Shown in pieces: positions 8,219-15,657 of a stretch of DNA of 64,000 bases; position 1 is the stretch's first letter; each line of letters begins with the position of its first letter. Under the pieces are notes generated by a model, which ran no database searches, was not told the DNA's origin, and saw only the letters and a list, made by a program, of their open reading frames with translations. The position numbers and the translations under genes are program-made. The stretch covers positions 434,001 to 498,000 of the forward strand of contig CP060234.1 in the NCBI GenBank assembly GCA_023898685.1, in the 5' to 3' direction. Source of the DNA: Phycisphaeraceae bacterium. GTDB taxonomy: Bacteria; Planctomycetota; Phycisphaerae; Phycisphaerales; UBA1924.

Positions 8219-8932
8219 ATGGTCCGCCTCATCCGCGATATCGAGTTCGAGGACGGCGTGTTCGAGCCCGTGCCGACCGCGTGGCCCGCGCCGGTGGCGG
8301 CGCCGGTGCTGCTGTTCGGTGGGACGTTCGACCCGCCACACCGCGCCCATGTCGAGCTCGCGGCCCGGGCCCGCGACAAGTTGCTGGGGGAGGCCGGTTG
8401 GCTGGTCTACGTCCCCGCGGCCCGGAGCCCGTTCAAGCGCGAGGGCCCTGTCGCCTCGGACGCCGACCGGGCGGCGATGCTGAAGCTCGCGACGGCGGAC
8501 ACCCCGCGGTGCGCTGTGTGGACGGACGAGATCGACCGGGCTGCGAGGCGACCGAGTGAGCCCAGCTACTGGGTGGACACGCTGGCCCGGGCGGTGTGCG
8601 TCGCGGGTGAGTCGACGGCGTTGCGGTTCCTGATTGGGGCCGACCAGGCGTTGTCGTTCGCGAGTTGGCGGGCGCACGAGACGATTCTCGCGCTGGCCCA
8701 GCCCGCGGTGCTGCTGCGCGACCCGGTGCCGAATCGCGAGGTGTTCCGCCGGCAGCTTCAGATGACCGGGATGGAACTCGGCCCGTGGATGGAGCGGGTG
8801 GTGTTCGCCGACACGCTGCCCGCGGCGTCAACGGACGTACGGGCAGCGCTGGCTCGGGGCGAAAACGTGGGTGATCTTCTCGCCGAGCGCGTCGCGGCGT
8901 ACATCACGGAGCGAGGTTTGTATCGGGGATGA
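8219..8932 (+). CDS. nadD: Nicotinate-nucleotide adenylyltransferase
   Basis: A 237-residue NMN/NaMN adenylyltransferase, which joins ATP and nicotinate mononucleotide to make deamido-NAD in NAD synthesis. The nucleotidyltransferase motif GGTFDPPHRAHVELA is near residue 35 and the second conserved block is FLIGADQALSFASWR. It has about 30 extra residues before the first motif, MVRLIRDIEFEDG and onward, compared with most NadD proteins. I prefer the ATG at 8219, with AGGA eight bases upstream; an in-frame ATG at 8210 would add three residues but has no ribosome-binding site. A perfect 28-bp inverted repeat follows the stop. Confidence 0.93.
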   Translation: MVRLIRDIEFEDGVFEPVPTAWPAPVAAPVLLFGGTFDPPHRAHVELAARARDKLLGEAGWLVYVPAARSPFKREGPVASDADRAAMLKLATADTPRCAVWTDEIDRAARRPSEPSYWVDTLARAVCVAGESTALRFLIGADQALSFASWRAHETILALAQPAVLLRDPVPNREVFRRQLQMTGMELGPWMERVVFADTLPAASTDVRAALARGENVGDLLAERVAAYITERGLYRG

Positions 8933-8968
8933 TTGCGCCAATCGGGGCGCTGATCGCGAGCTGGCAAG

Positions 8969-9053
8969 GAGCCCTGAGCGTCAGCGATGGGCCGAAGAGC
9001 AGGACGATCCGCACGCCCTTGGTTGTTCGGCCCATCGCTGACGCTCAGGGCTC
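8969..9053. repeat. Perfect 28-bp inverted repeat with 29-nt loop
   Basis: The arms 8969-8996 and 9026-9053 are exact reverse complements. The arm begins GAGCCCTGAGCGTCAGCGAT. It lies between nadD and a secreted hypothetical gene, both on the plus strand. There is no T-run, so it is better described as a REP-like palindrome than a terminator, although it could block transcription or protect nadD mRNA. Confidence 0.9.
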
Positions 9054-9122
9054 TTGTCGTTGCCGGCTTGATGTGCGCCGGAATTCCGTGGGCGCCGGGG
9101 CCCTCGGATGTATGCTGGTGGA

Positions 9123-9950
9123 ATGGCACACCTGACCACGGTTGTTGTTTCGCTGCTCGTTACCTTCTCCTTCGCCGCCCAGCCTGACAATCCCGACCCG
9201 CTGCGCGGGCCCGACGTGCCGGACCACGCGACACATTCGCTGGTGAGCAAGACCATGACCGGGCGGTTCGAGCCGCTGCGCGTCCGCCCCGAGGCGGCGG
9301 CGTTGCAGGAGCTAGACCTCGACGAGGCCTCGCGCGCCAAGGCCCGCGAGATCGTCGATCAGCGCGGCGCCGACATCGCGATGGCGCTGGTCGACCACAT
9401 CGACGACGTCAAAGAAATGACCGACATGATCACGGCGGGCCAGCAGGACAGGGCCCGCGAGCGGCTGGGCGAGATGTGGGGCGAGATCGACGAAGGCACG
9501 CCCCGCGACCCGCTGGCCAAGCCCCTCGAAGGCGTGCTCGACGCCGAGCAGCGCGGGCAGCTCAAGCGGCTGGTCGACGAGTACTGGGAGGCGTGGATCG
9601 ATTGGGAGCTTCGGAAGAACGACAAGGCCCGGGGCGATCCCGCCGCCCGCGAGCGCGTCGAGCACCGCCTGGCCTTCGGTCTCTTCGAGCGCGAGGTGCG
9701 CGAGGCGTACAACTACTCGCTCAAGCGTTACAAGGACGCGCTCGACGGGGTCTACGACGCCGTGCAACCGACCGACGAGCAACGAGCCGAGATCCGCGAG
9801 ATCGTGCTCGAGCACATCAGGGCGACCCGCCTCAGCGCGACACCCGAGCAGCGGCGCGAGACGAACATGAAGATCTACCGCCTGCTGGACGACGAGCGGA
9901 AGGAGAAGCTGTTCGCGTACATGACGCGGATCGTGATCCCGGACGGGTGA
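9123..9950 (+). CDS. Exported alpha-helical hypothetical protein
   Basis: A 275-residue protein with an N-terminal hydrophobic signal (TTVVVSLLVTFSFAAQ) that should send it across the inner membrane. The mature part is rich in Glu, Arg, Asp and Ala and predicted all-helical, with repeated phrases of the type LDAEQRGQLKRLV and TPEQRRETNMKIYRLL. These recall the LTxxQ helices of Spy/CpxP-like periplasmic proteins, but the match is loose and no function is claimed. I chose the ATG at 9123 because it begins the signal peptide; a start at 9108 adds only MYAGG. It ends 3 bp before the convergent groES stop. Confidence 0.7.
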   Translation: MAHLTTVVVSLLVTFSFAAQPDNPDPLRGPDVPDHATHSLVSKTMTGRFEPLRVRPEAAALQELDLDEASRAKAREIVDQRGADIAMALVDHIDDVKEMTDMITAGQQDRARERLGEMWGEIDEGTPRDPLAKPLEGVLDAEQRGQLKRLVDEYWEAWIDWELRKNDKARGDPAARERVEHRLAFGLFEREVREAYNYSLKRYKDALDGVYDAVQPTDEQRAEIREIVLEHIRATRLSATPEQRRETNMKIYRLLDDERKEKLFAYMTRIVIPDG

Positions 9951-9953
9951 GGT

Positions 9954-10286
9954 CTACTCACCCGCCTCGCGGCGGAAGACCGCGACGACGTCCTCAACGG
10001 GGATGACATAGAGCCGGTTGTCGCCCTCGAAGTCGACCGGCACGCCGTGCTTGGGGTTGAACAGCACGCGATCGTACTGCTTGATCGGGTAATCGTCGTC
10101 CTTGGCGACCTGGGCGCTGATGGCGACGATCCGCCCTGTGAGCGTGGGGATCTCGATCTTGTCGGGCAGGTGCAGGCCCGTCTTGGTCTGCTTGCGGTCC
10201 TCGTCCTTGCGGATCAGGACCCGGCTGCCGATGGGCTCGACAACCTCGAGTGACTTGGACCCGGCGGATTTCTTGGGCGGTGTCAT
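9954..10286 (-). CDS. groES: Co-chaperonin GroES
   Basis: A 110-residue GroES (Cpn10), the lid of the GroEL chamber. It shows the family pattern VEPIGSRVLIRKDED, then TKTGLHLPDKIE in the mobile-loop position, YDRVLFNPKHGVPVDFEG and the final VIPVEDVVAVF. It has about ten extra residues before the usual start (MTPPKKSAGSKSLEV). It is not in an operon with groEL; the partial groEL at base 1 is about 9.3 kb away. A copy of the 102-bp palindromic element lies 63 bp upstream of its start, as one does before groEL. Planctomycetes often have several chaperonin genes, so the partner is uncertain. Confidence 0.93.
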   Translation of the reverse strand: MTPPKKSAGSKSLEVVEPIGSRVLIRKDEDRKQTKTGLHLPDKIEIPTLTGRIVAISAQVAKDDDYPIKQYDRVLFNPKHGVPVDFEGDNRLYVIPVEDVVAVFRREAGE

Positions 10287-10348
10287 CGGCCAACTCTATG
10301 GCGATGGGCAGCGCGGAGCCCGGCGCGTTGGTCCGTGACGTTCGGGCC

Positions 10349-10450
10349 GGGTGCCACGACTCGCCGTCCCCGGCGCAGTCGTGCCGGTGTGAGGCGTGCG
10401 ACGGTCTGCCTGGATCACCGCGGCGCCGAGGACGGCGAGCAGTGGCGCCC
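10349..10450. repeat. 102-bp palindromic repeat, copy 2
   Basis: This copy matches the element at 891-992 in length and orientation. The first 38 bases are identical, and the right arm (CGCCGAGGACGGCGAGCAGT and on) differs by one base. The central third is unrelated between copies, so the arms appear to be what is conserved. It lies between groES and the next minus-strand gene. Confidence 0.85.
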
Positions 10451-10498
10451 GCGGGATACCGTGTCCTTCGCTGGCGCTTCAGGCTCGTTTGGGACCGA

Positions 10499-11602
10499 TC
10501 AATCGTCGACCGGTGCGGTTTCGGTCGCGTCCGCTTTCGCCGTGAGGAACGGCACGAACTCCTTCGTGTACCACTCCCCCCACGCGTCGGGGTTGTAGCC
10601 CAGCGCGTCGGTGGGCCGCCCCCAGGCGTCGCTCGTCATCGCGACGAGTTCGCGATAGAGGTCCGTGCGGTAGACCGTCACCACCGCGTCGTGCACGCGG
10701 AGCATCACCCCGTCGCTCACCACGCCGATCTGCGGGTCGAGCCCCACCGCGGCGTTGCTGACCACGGGCACGAGGTCGGCCACAAAGGTCTGCTGCCGCC
10801 CGATCATGATCCAGGCGAGATCGCCCGTGCGGTCCTGACCGCCGGCGGGCCTGGCGACCTGGGCCGTGGCCATCATCGGGATGAACTCGTAGAGCCTGAG
10901 CATGTGAGCAAGCCGGCCCGCGGCCACCGCGGCGTTGTCGTCGTCCTGGCTCAACGCGCCGGCAATGATGCCGCGGATGCGAGCGGACACGACTTCCTCA
11001 TTGTCCTCGCCGGCCGCAGCGTCAGACGCGGCGTTCTCCCCTTCCGCCGCAGCGCCGCTTTCCTGTGATTTCTCCATCCGCGCCATGCGATCAACGAGCA
11101 GCTCGCGCGCCCGCTCGCGATACCACTCGTCCTCGCCGTGCACGCCCTCCCACGCGAGCGCCGCGTCGCCGTCGGCGTTGGCGAGCGAGGCAAAGTGGTC
11201 GAGCACCGCCTCGCGGACATCGGGCTGCTCGTCGTCGAACGCTTCGGTCATCACGACCAGGGCCGCGGCGCTGGTGAAGTGTCGGATCTTCATCAGGCCT
11301 ATCTGGCGGCGCTCGACGTTCCGCAGCGTGCCGAAGTGGCGGACGCGGATGGAATTGAGCTCGCGTTCGATCGCCTTCTGCTCTCGCCTCAGCGCCGCGT
11401 AGGCCCTCGCCTCGGGGCTTTCGGGGTCCATCAACGGGTCGTTGGGCAGCACGGCCACGCGCGTGCCGTGACCGATCGGCGTGCTGGCGTGCGAAAGCGC
11501 CTGGCCCGTCCCGTCGATCGTCCCCTGCGCGGATGCCGCCCCGGCGGCTGTCGCCAGTATCATGACTGCGGTTGATATCACCGTTGAGATGGTGTGGCGC
11601 AC
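10499..11602 (-). CDS. Exported hypothetical protein with helical repeats
   Basis: A 367-residue secreted or periplasmic protein. A start at the GTG of 11602 gives a good signal peptide (RHTISTVISTAVMILATAAG then ASAQG) and has GGGAGGG five bases upstream. Residues about 60-200 are helical, including TSAAALVVMTEAFDDEQPDV and VREAVLDHFASLANADGDAA, which resembles a HEAT-like pair. A low-complexity Glu/Ala segment follows (EGENAASDAAAGEDNEEVV), and the C-terminal third has DLAWIMIGRQQTFVADLVPV and DAWGRPTDALGYNPDAWGEW. I do not recognise the whole protein. The acyl-CoA ligase starts divergently about 100 bp away. Confidence 0.7.
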   Translation of the reverse strand: MRHTISTVISTAVMILATAAGAASAQGTIDGTGQALSHASTPIGHGTRVAVLPNDPLMDPESPEARAYAALRREQKAIERELNSIRVRHFGTLRNVERRQIGLMKIRHFTSAAALVVMTEAFDDEQPDVREAVLDHFASLANADGDAALAWEGVHGEDEWYRERARELLVDRMARMEKSQESGAAAEGENAASDAAAGEDNEEVVSARIRGIIAGALSQDDDNAAVAAGRLAHMLRLYEFIPMMATAQVARPAGGQDRTGDLAWIMIGRQQTFVADLVPVVSNAAVGLDPQIGVVSDGVMLRVHDAVVTVYRTDLYRELVAMTSDAWGRPTDALGYNPDAWGEWYTKEFVPFLTAKADATETAPVDD

Positions 11603-11702
11603 GGCAGCCCTCCCGGTTCGCGAGCCCGCTATGAGACGATACCCCCGCCGCCGCCGCGGGTTGCGGGCAAAACGGGACCCGAACGAAGGGAATCCACCCC
11701 GA

Positions 11703-13214
11703 ATGGCGATCCACTGGCCGATCCTCAGGCGATTGATGGCGAACCCCCTCCGGCGGGTGATCACCGACGACACCCGGGCGTACCGGGCGATCGAGGTTCT
11801 CGTCGCGGCGGCCCACGTCGCCGAGACGGTCGAGCGGACGTGCGGATCGCCGAGCGTGGGCCTGCTGCTGCCCACGAGCGGGGTGTTCCCAATCGCAGCG
11901 ATCGGGGCGTGGATGACGGGGCGGACGATCGTGCCGCTGAACTACCTGCTCAAGCCCGACGAACTCCAGTACGTCGTCGACGACTCGGGCATCGACACGA
12001 TCTTCACCGTCCAGCCCATGCTCGAGCACCTGGGCTCGCCTCCCAGGATCAAGAACCTGCGGCTGGTCGAGGACATCGACATGGCGGGCGTGCCGGCCCC
12101 CACCTGGCCCGCCCGGCCCGGCGACGAGGAGATCGCCGCGGTGGTCTACACCTCGGGCACGTCGGGCAAGCCCAAGGGGGTGATGCTCAGCCACCGGGCG
12201 CTGAAGGCCAACGTGCGCCAGGGCGTCAAGCACCTGGGCCTCTCGCCCCGGGGCGACATCATGCTGGGCGTGCTCCCCCAATTCCATTGCTACGGGCTCA
12301 CGCAACTCACGCTCACGCCCCTGAGCCACGGCGTGCCGGTCGTCTACACGGCGCGATTCATGCCCAAGCGGCTGATCGAGCTGGTCAAGAAGGAGCGGGC
12401 GACGGTGCTGGTCGGCATCCCGTCGATGTTCAACGCGATCGCGTCGCTCAAGAGCGGTACGCCCGAGCACTTCGAGTCACTCCGCCTCATCGTCTCCGGA
12501 TCGGAAGCCCTGCCCGATGCGGTGCAGCAGAAGTTCTCCGAGCGGTACGGCAAGCCGATCACCGAGGGGTACGGCATGACCGAGATGTCGCCCGCGACGC
12601 ACTGCGCCGTGCCGGGTCGAACGAAACCGCACTCGGTGGGCCAGCCCGTGCCGGGCGTGGTCCAGCGGATCGTGAGCCCCGAGACGGGGGCCGACCAGCC
12701 GGCGGGCGAGCCGGGCGAGATCCGCCTCGATGGGCCCAACAGAATGACGGGCTACCTGCACCTGCCGGACAAGACAGCGGAGGCGTTCGATGAACAGGGG
12801 TTCTACCGAACGGGCGACCTCGGACGGGTCGACGAGGAGGGCTATCTCTATATCACGGGGCGGATCAAGGAAATGATGATCATCGGGGGCGAGAACGTGT
12901 TTCCCCGCGAGATCGAGGAGGTGCTCGACCGGCACGAGATCGTCCACGCCTCGGGGGTGATCGGGCAGCACGACCCGACGCGGGGTGAGGTGCCGGTCGC
13001 GTTCGTTGAGCTCGAGGAGGGTGTCGACCCGGATGCGTTCGACGAGCGGACACTGATCTCATTCTGTCGCGAGCATCTCGCGGGGTATAAGGCGCCCAAG
13101 CGGGTTATCCGGCTCGACGCGCTTCCCCGCAATCCGACCGGGAAGATCCTGAGGCGGGATCTGAAGGACCACCTCGAGGCGCTCGGGCCTGTGGAGGTTG
13201 AGCAGAACGTGTGA
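11703..13214 (+). CDS. AMP-forming acyl-CoA synthetase/ligase
   Basis: A 503-residue member of the ANL superfamily, which activates a carboxylic acid as acyl-AMP and transfers it to CoA or another thiol. Signature blocks are in order: the P-loop YTSGTSGKPKGVMLSH, the YGMTEMSP block, YRTGDLGRVDEEGYLYITGR, and the C-terminal PRNPTGKILRR with the catalytic Lys. The family range includes long-chain fatty-acid CoA ligases, and this is the likeliest role, but the acid cannot be named from sequence. It has no signal peptide. The start at 11703 is preceded by GAAGGGA. No beta-oxidation or lipid gene is next to it. Confidence 0.92.
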   Translation: MAIHWPILRRLMANPLRRVITDDTRAYRAIEVLVAAAHVAETVERTCGSPSVGLLLPTSGVFPIAAIGAWMTGRTIVPLNYLLKPDELQYVVDDSGIDTIFTVQPMLEHLGSPPRIKNLRLVEDIDMAGVPAPTWPARPGDEEIAAVVYTSGTSGKPKGVMLSHRALKANVRQGVKHLGLSPRGDIMLGVLPQFHCYGLTQLTLTPLSHGVPVVYTARFMPKRLIELVKKERATVLVGIPSMFNAIASLKSGTPEHFESLRLIVSGSEALPDAVQQKFSERYGKPITEGYGMTEMSPATHCAVPGRTKPHSVGQPVPGVVQRIVSPETGADQPAGEPGEIRLDGPNRMTGYLHLPDKTAEAFDEQGFYRTGDLGRVDEEGYLYITGRIKEMMIIGGENVFPREIEEVLDRHEIVHASGVIGQHDPTRGEVPVAFVELEEGVDPDAFDERTLISFCREHLAGYKAPKRVIRLDALPRNPTGKILRRDLKDHLEALGPVEVEQNV

Positions 13215-13271
13215 CGCGGGCCCTTCAGGAGCAGGGCAACAAGCCCGGGCGCGGCGCGCCATCGGATTCGG

Positions 13272-14429
13272 TCAGATCGCGACCGTGTCACGCGGGCCCT
13301 CGATGGGCCCTTTCCCGTCCGTCGCCGTCACGCCGACGCGCGACCCCGGTGCCACCCGAAGTGCCGCGGTCGCTTCGCTCGCGAGGCACACCGGCCCGTC
13401 CGCATCGACCGCGAACGGCTCGTGCACCGCGTAGAACTCGCCCCCGCCCTTCATCACGCTCACGATGCCGAACCGGTCGCAGGCCGACTCGTTCACCGCC
13501 TCTCCCAGCTCGGCCCAACGCGTGTCACGCGCGAGCGGGATCTCGTCGGTGTTTGCCGTGAGGTGGGGCCCGCCGTCGAAGGGGTCGATGAAGCCGTGGT
13601 AGGCAAAGCCCATCTTCTCGAGCATCCGCCGGGCGGGCTGAGTCTCGGGGCCCACCTCACCGATCACCGCCCGGGCCGCCGGGGGGAGCAGCGAAAGGTA
13701 GAGCTCCTCGCGCGGCAGCATCGAGGCGATGAACTCGCGGCTGTACTGGCAGAACCGGTCGGCCTCGTCGTAGCTCAGCGGGATGAACCGCCGGCCCAGG
13801 TAGTCCCACAGCAGATTGTGCGCGTCCGACGTGATCGGCGCCATCATCTCGGCCAGCACGCGGTCGGCAAACAGGTGGCGGTGGAGCCCCATGAAGTGAA
13901 AGCGGATCACGGAGAGGAAGAACCCCAGCTTCTTCGGATGACCCCGGAAACTCGGCTGGAGGATCAGCCCCCCGATCTCGCTGGGCCCGCTCTCGTCGCC
14001 GTGAAGCTTGGCGACGATCTGGGTGGTGCCGGTCTGGAGGCTCTCGCTGAAGAATTGGCGCCGATCGAGCTTGAACGAGTAGTTCGGGTTGCCGGGCCCG
14101 CCCATGTGGGCCAGCGTCTGGCTCGTGCCCAGCACGTTGCCGGTCTCGCCGTCCTCGAGGACGAACATGTAGAGGTCGGTGTGCACTTTCGAGAAGCCCA
14201 GCCCCTGGACCCGGCTCGGCTCGACACCGAGGCCGGCGAGCGTCCTCGGCATGGGCTCGGGCTCGGGTTTCGCCTTCGCGTCGGCGATCTTGAGGAAGCT
14301 GTTCCGCGAGTGGGCGATCTTCTGCGCGATGATGTCCTTGTCCGGTGGCAGGTTGATGAAGTGGACCATCTTCGCCAGCTTCAGCAGCGTGGAGACATCC
14401 TCGATGATCGCCCGGCGGATCACGTACAT
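13272..14429 (-). CDS. Arginine N-succinyltransferase-like protein (AstA family)
   Basis: A 385-residue GNAT-fold acyltransferase of the AstA family; AstA moves a succinyl group from succinyl-CoA to L-arginine in the AST degradation pathway. Conserved blocks are EIGGLILQPSFRG, FHFMGLHRHLFADRVLAEMM, LYLSLLPPAARAVIGEVGPET and FIDPFDGGPHL. It is about 40 residues longer than typical AstA, with a Lys/Pro-rich insert (KAKPEPEPMPRT) near residue 55. A class III aminotransferase that could act as AstC lies 3.4 kb away on the same strand, separated by two unrelated genes; astB, astD and astE are not in the window. The true substrate could be arginine, ornithine or a related amine. Confidence 0.82.
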   Translation of the reverse strand: MYVIRRAIIEDVSTLLKLAKMVHFINLPPDKDIIAQKIAHSRNSFLKIADAKAKPEPEPMPRTLAGLGVEPSRVQGLGFSKVHTDLYMFVLEDGETGNVLGTSQTLAHMGGPGNPNYSFKLDRRQFFSESLQTGTTQIVAKLHGDESGPSEIGGLILQPSFRGHPKKLGFFLSVIRFHFMGLHRHLFADRVLAEMMAPITSDAHNLLWDYLGRRFIPLSYDEADRFCQYSREFIASMLPREELYLSLLPPAARAVIGEVGPETQPARRMLEKMGFAYHGFIDPFDGGPHLTANTDEIPLARDTRWAELGEAVNESACDRFGIVSVMKGGGEFYAVHEPFAVDADGPVCLASEATAALRVAPGSRVGVTATDGKGPIEGPRDTVAI

Positions 14430-14565
14430 GGCGGGAGGGTAGGTCGGCCCGATCGCGACCCCGTGCGCACGGATGTCGAGCCCGGCTCCGGCGGGATCTG
14501 TCGATTACGCGCGCGGCGCCGGCTTGTCCCCGGAGTAGGGGTCGCGGCCCGGGAGGCCCGCGCGA

Positions 14566-15534
14566 TCAGGAGCACCCCGCGGTGAACGCGGCGATGAAGG
14601 CGAGCACGTCCTGGAGGTCGTAGAGCCCGTACGGCTCGGCCAGGTCGGCGGCGGGTTCACCCGCGATGAACGCGGTGATGAAGGTCGTTACGTCGGTCAG
14701 GTCGAGCAGGCCGAACGGGGGCGCGAGGTCGGCGATGCCGCAGCCTTCCAGGGGGAAGCCGCCGAGACGGTAGATGGTCCCGTTCGTCGAGCTGATCCAC
14801 GCCTCGTGCCGGGCGTCGTCGAACGCGAGACCGGACATGCCCGAGATGCCGAGCGCCTCGACGTCGAAGTCGCCGGCCCATGATCCGTCGGTGCGCAGCA
14901 CGCGGATGACGTCCTGGCTCGAGCTGACGAGATAGATCTTGCCGTCGGCGGCGAGGATGTCGAGATCGCCGTAGAAGACGTCGAACGCCGAGGCTCCCGC
15001 GGGCACGACATCGAATTCAGCGAGAACCACGCCGCTTGAGACGTCGATGCGCTGGACCGTGTCCCGGGTCCAGCTCACCGCGTAAAAGATCGAGCCGGCT
15101 TGCTGGGCGCCGCCGACCCATCCCCCGGCCACGCCACCGAACGGCTGCATGGCCATGACCGTGCCGTCGATCGGGTTGACCGCGTAGACGCGGGGCGGGC
15201 TGGAGTCATTCTCGATCGAGATCAGCGTGCCGGGCGGGGCGCTCAGCCCGCCGGTGATGAGGGCCTGCTCGTGGAGGAACTCGATGTCGTCGTCGTTGCC
15301 GCCGGCGTAGGGCTTGGGGATCGATCGCAGGTACGTCCCGTCGGTGGTGTAGACGTGATAGTCCGAGGAGTACTCGTAGTGGATGTACAGCTGGTTCGTC
15401 GTCTGGTCATAGCCGATCGAGTTGATCGAACCACCCAGGCTCGGGTCGAAGCTCGAGATCAAGATCGGCCCGGCTCCGGTTGCAACCGAAACACCGGACA
15501 GACACAGCACCGCGGCCACACCTTGCTTGTTCAT
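14566..15534 (-). CDS. Secreted protein with GC-type dockerin-like tail
   Basis: A 322-residue exported protein. The start at 15534 follows GGAGGAG and gives a signal peptide (GVAAVLCLSGVSVATGAG). The middle has repeated strand units such as YDQTTNQLYIHYEY, YAVNPIDGTVMAM and IYLVSSSQDVIRVLRTDG, consistent with a beta-propeller that reads as a surface or secreted protein. The C-terminal 58 residues form a two-repeat dockerin-like module, DLAPPFGLLDLTDVTTFITA and DLAEPYGLYDLQDVLAFIAA, bracketed by Cys near both ends (EGCGIAD, TAGCS). The Asp/Asn ligands of a true calcium loop are replaced by Ala and Pro. The catalytic or binding function of the body is unknown. Confidence 0.8.
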   Translation of the reverse strand: MNKQGVAAVLCLSGVSVATGAGPILISSFDPSLGGSINSIGYDQTTNQLYIHYEYSSDYHVYTTDGTYLRSIPKPYAGGNDDDIEFLHEQALITGGLSAPPGTLISIENDSSPPRVYAVNPIDGTVMAMQPFGGVAGGWVGGAQQAGSIFYAVSWTRDTVQRIDVSSGVVLAEFDVVPAGASAFDVFYGDLDILAADGKIYLVSSSQDVIRVLRTDGSWAGDFDVEALGISGMSGLAFDDARHEAWISSTNGTIYRLGGFPLEGCGIADLAPPFGLLDLTDVTTFITAFIAGEPAADLAEPYGLYDLQDVLAFIAAFTAGCS

Positions 15535-15657
15535 GACTCTCCTCCGCAGATCGTGCGAAGCGCCATTCTCCCACAAAGACGTCACCGATTCCAGAGGGGA
15601 GCGTCCATCCGCCCGTGGATTCACGAACGGAGAGTGTCCGGCCGCCAACCGAGGCCG

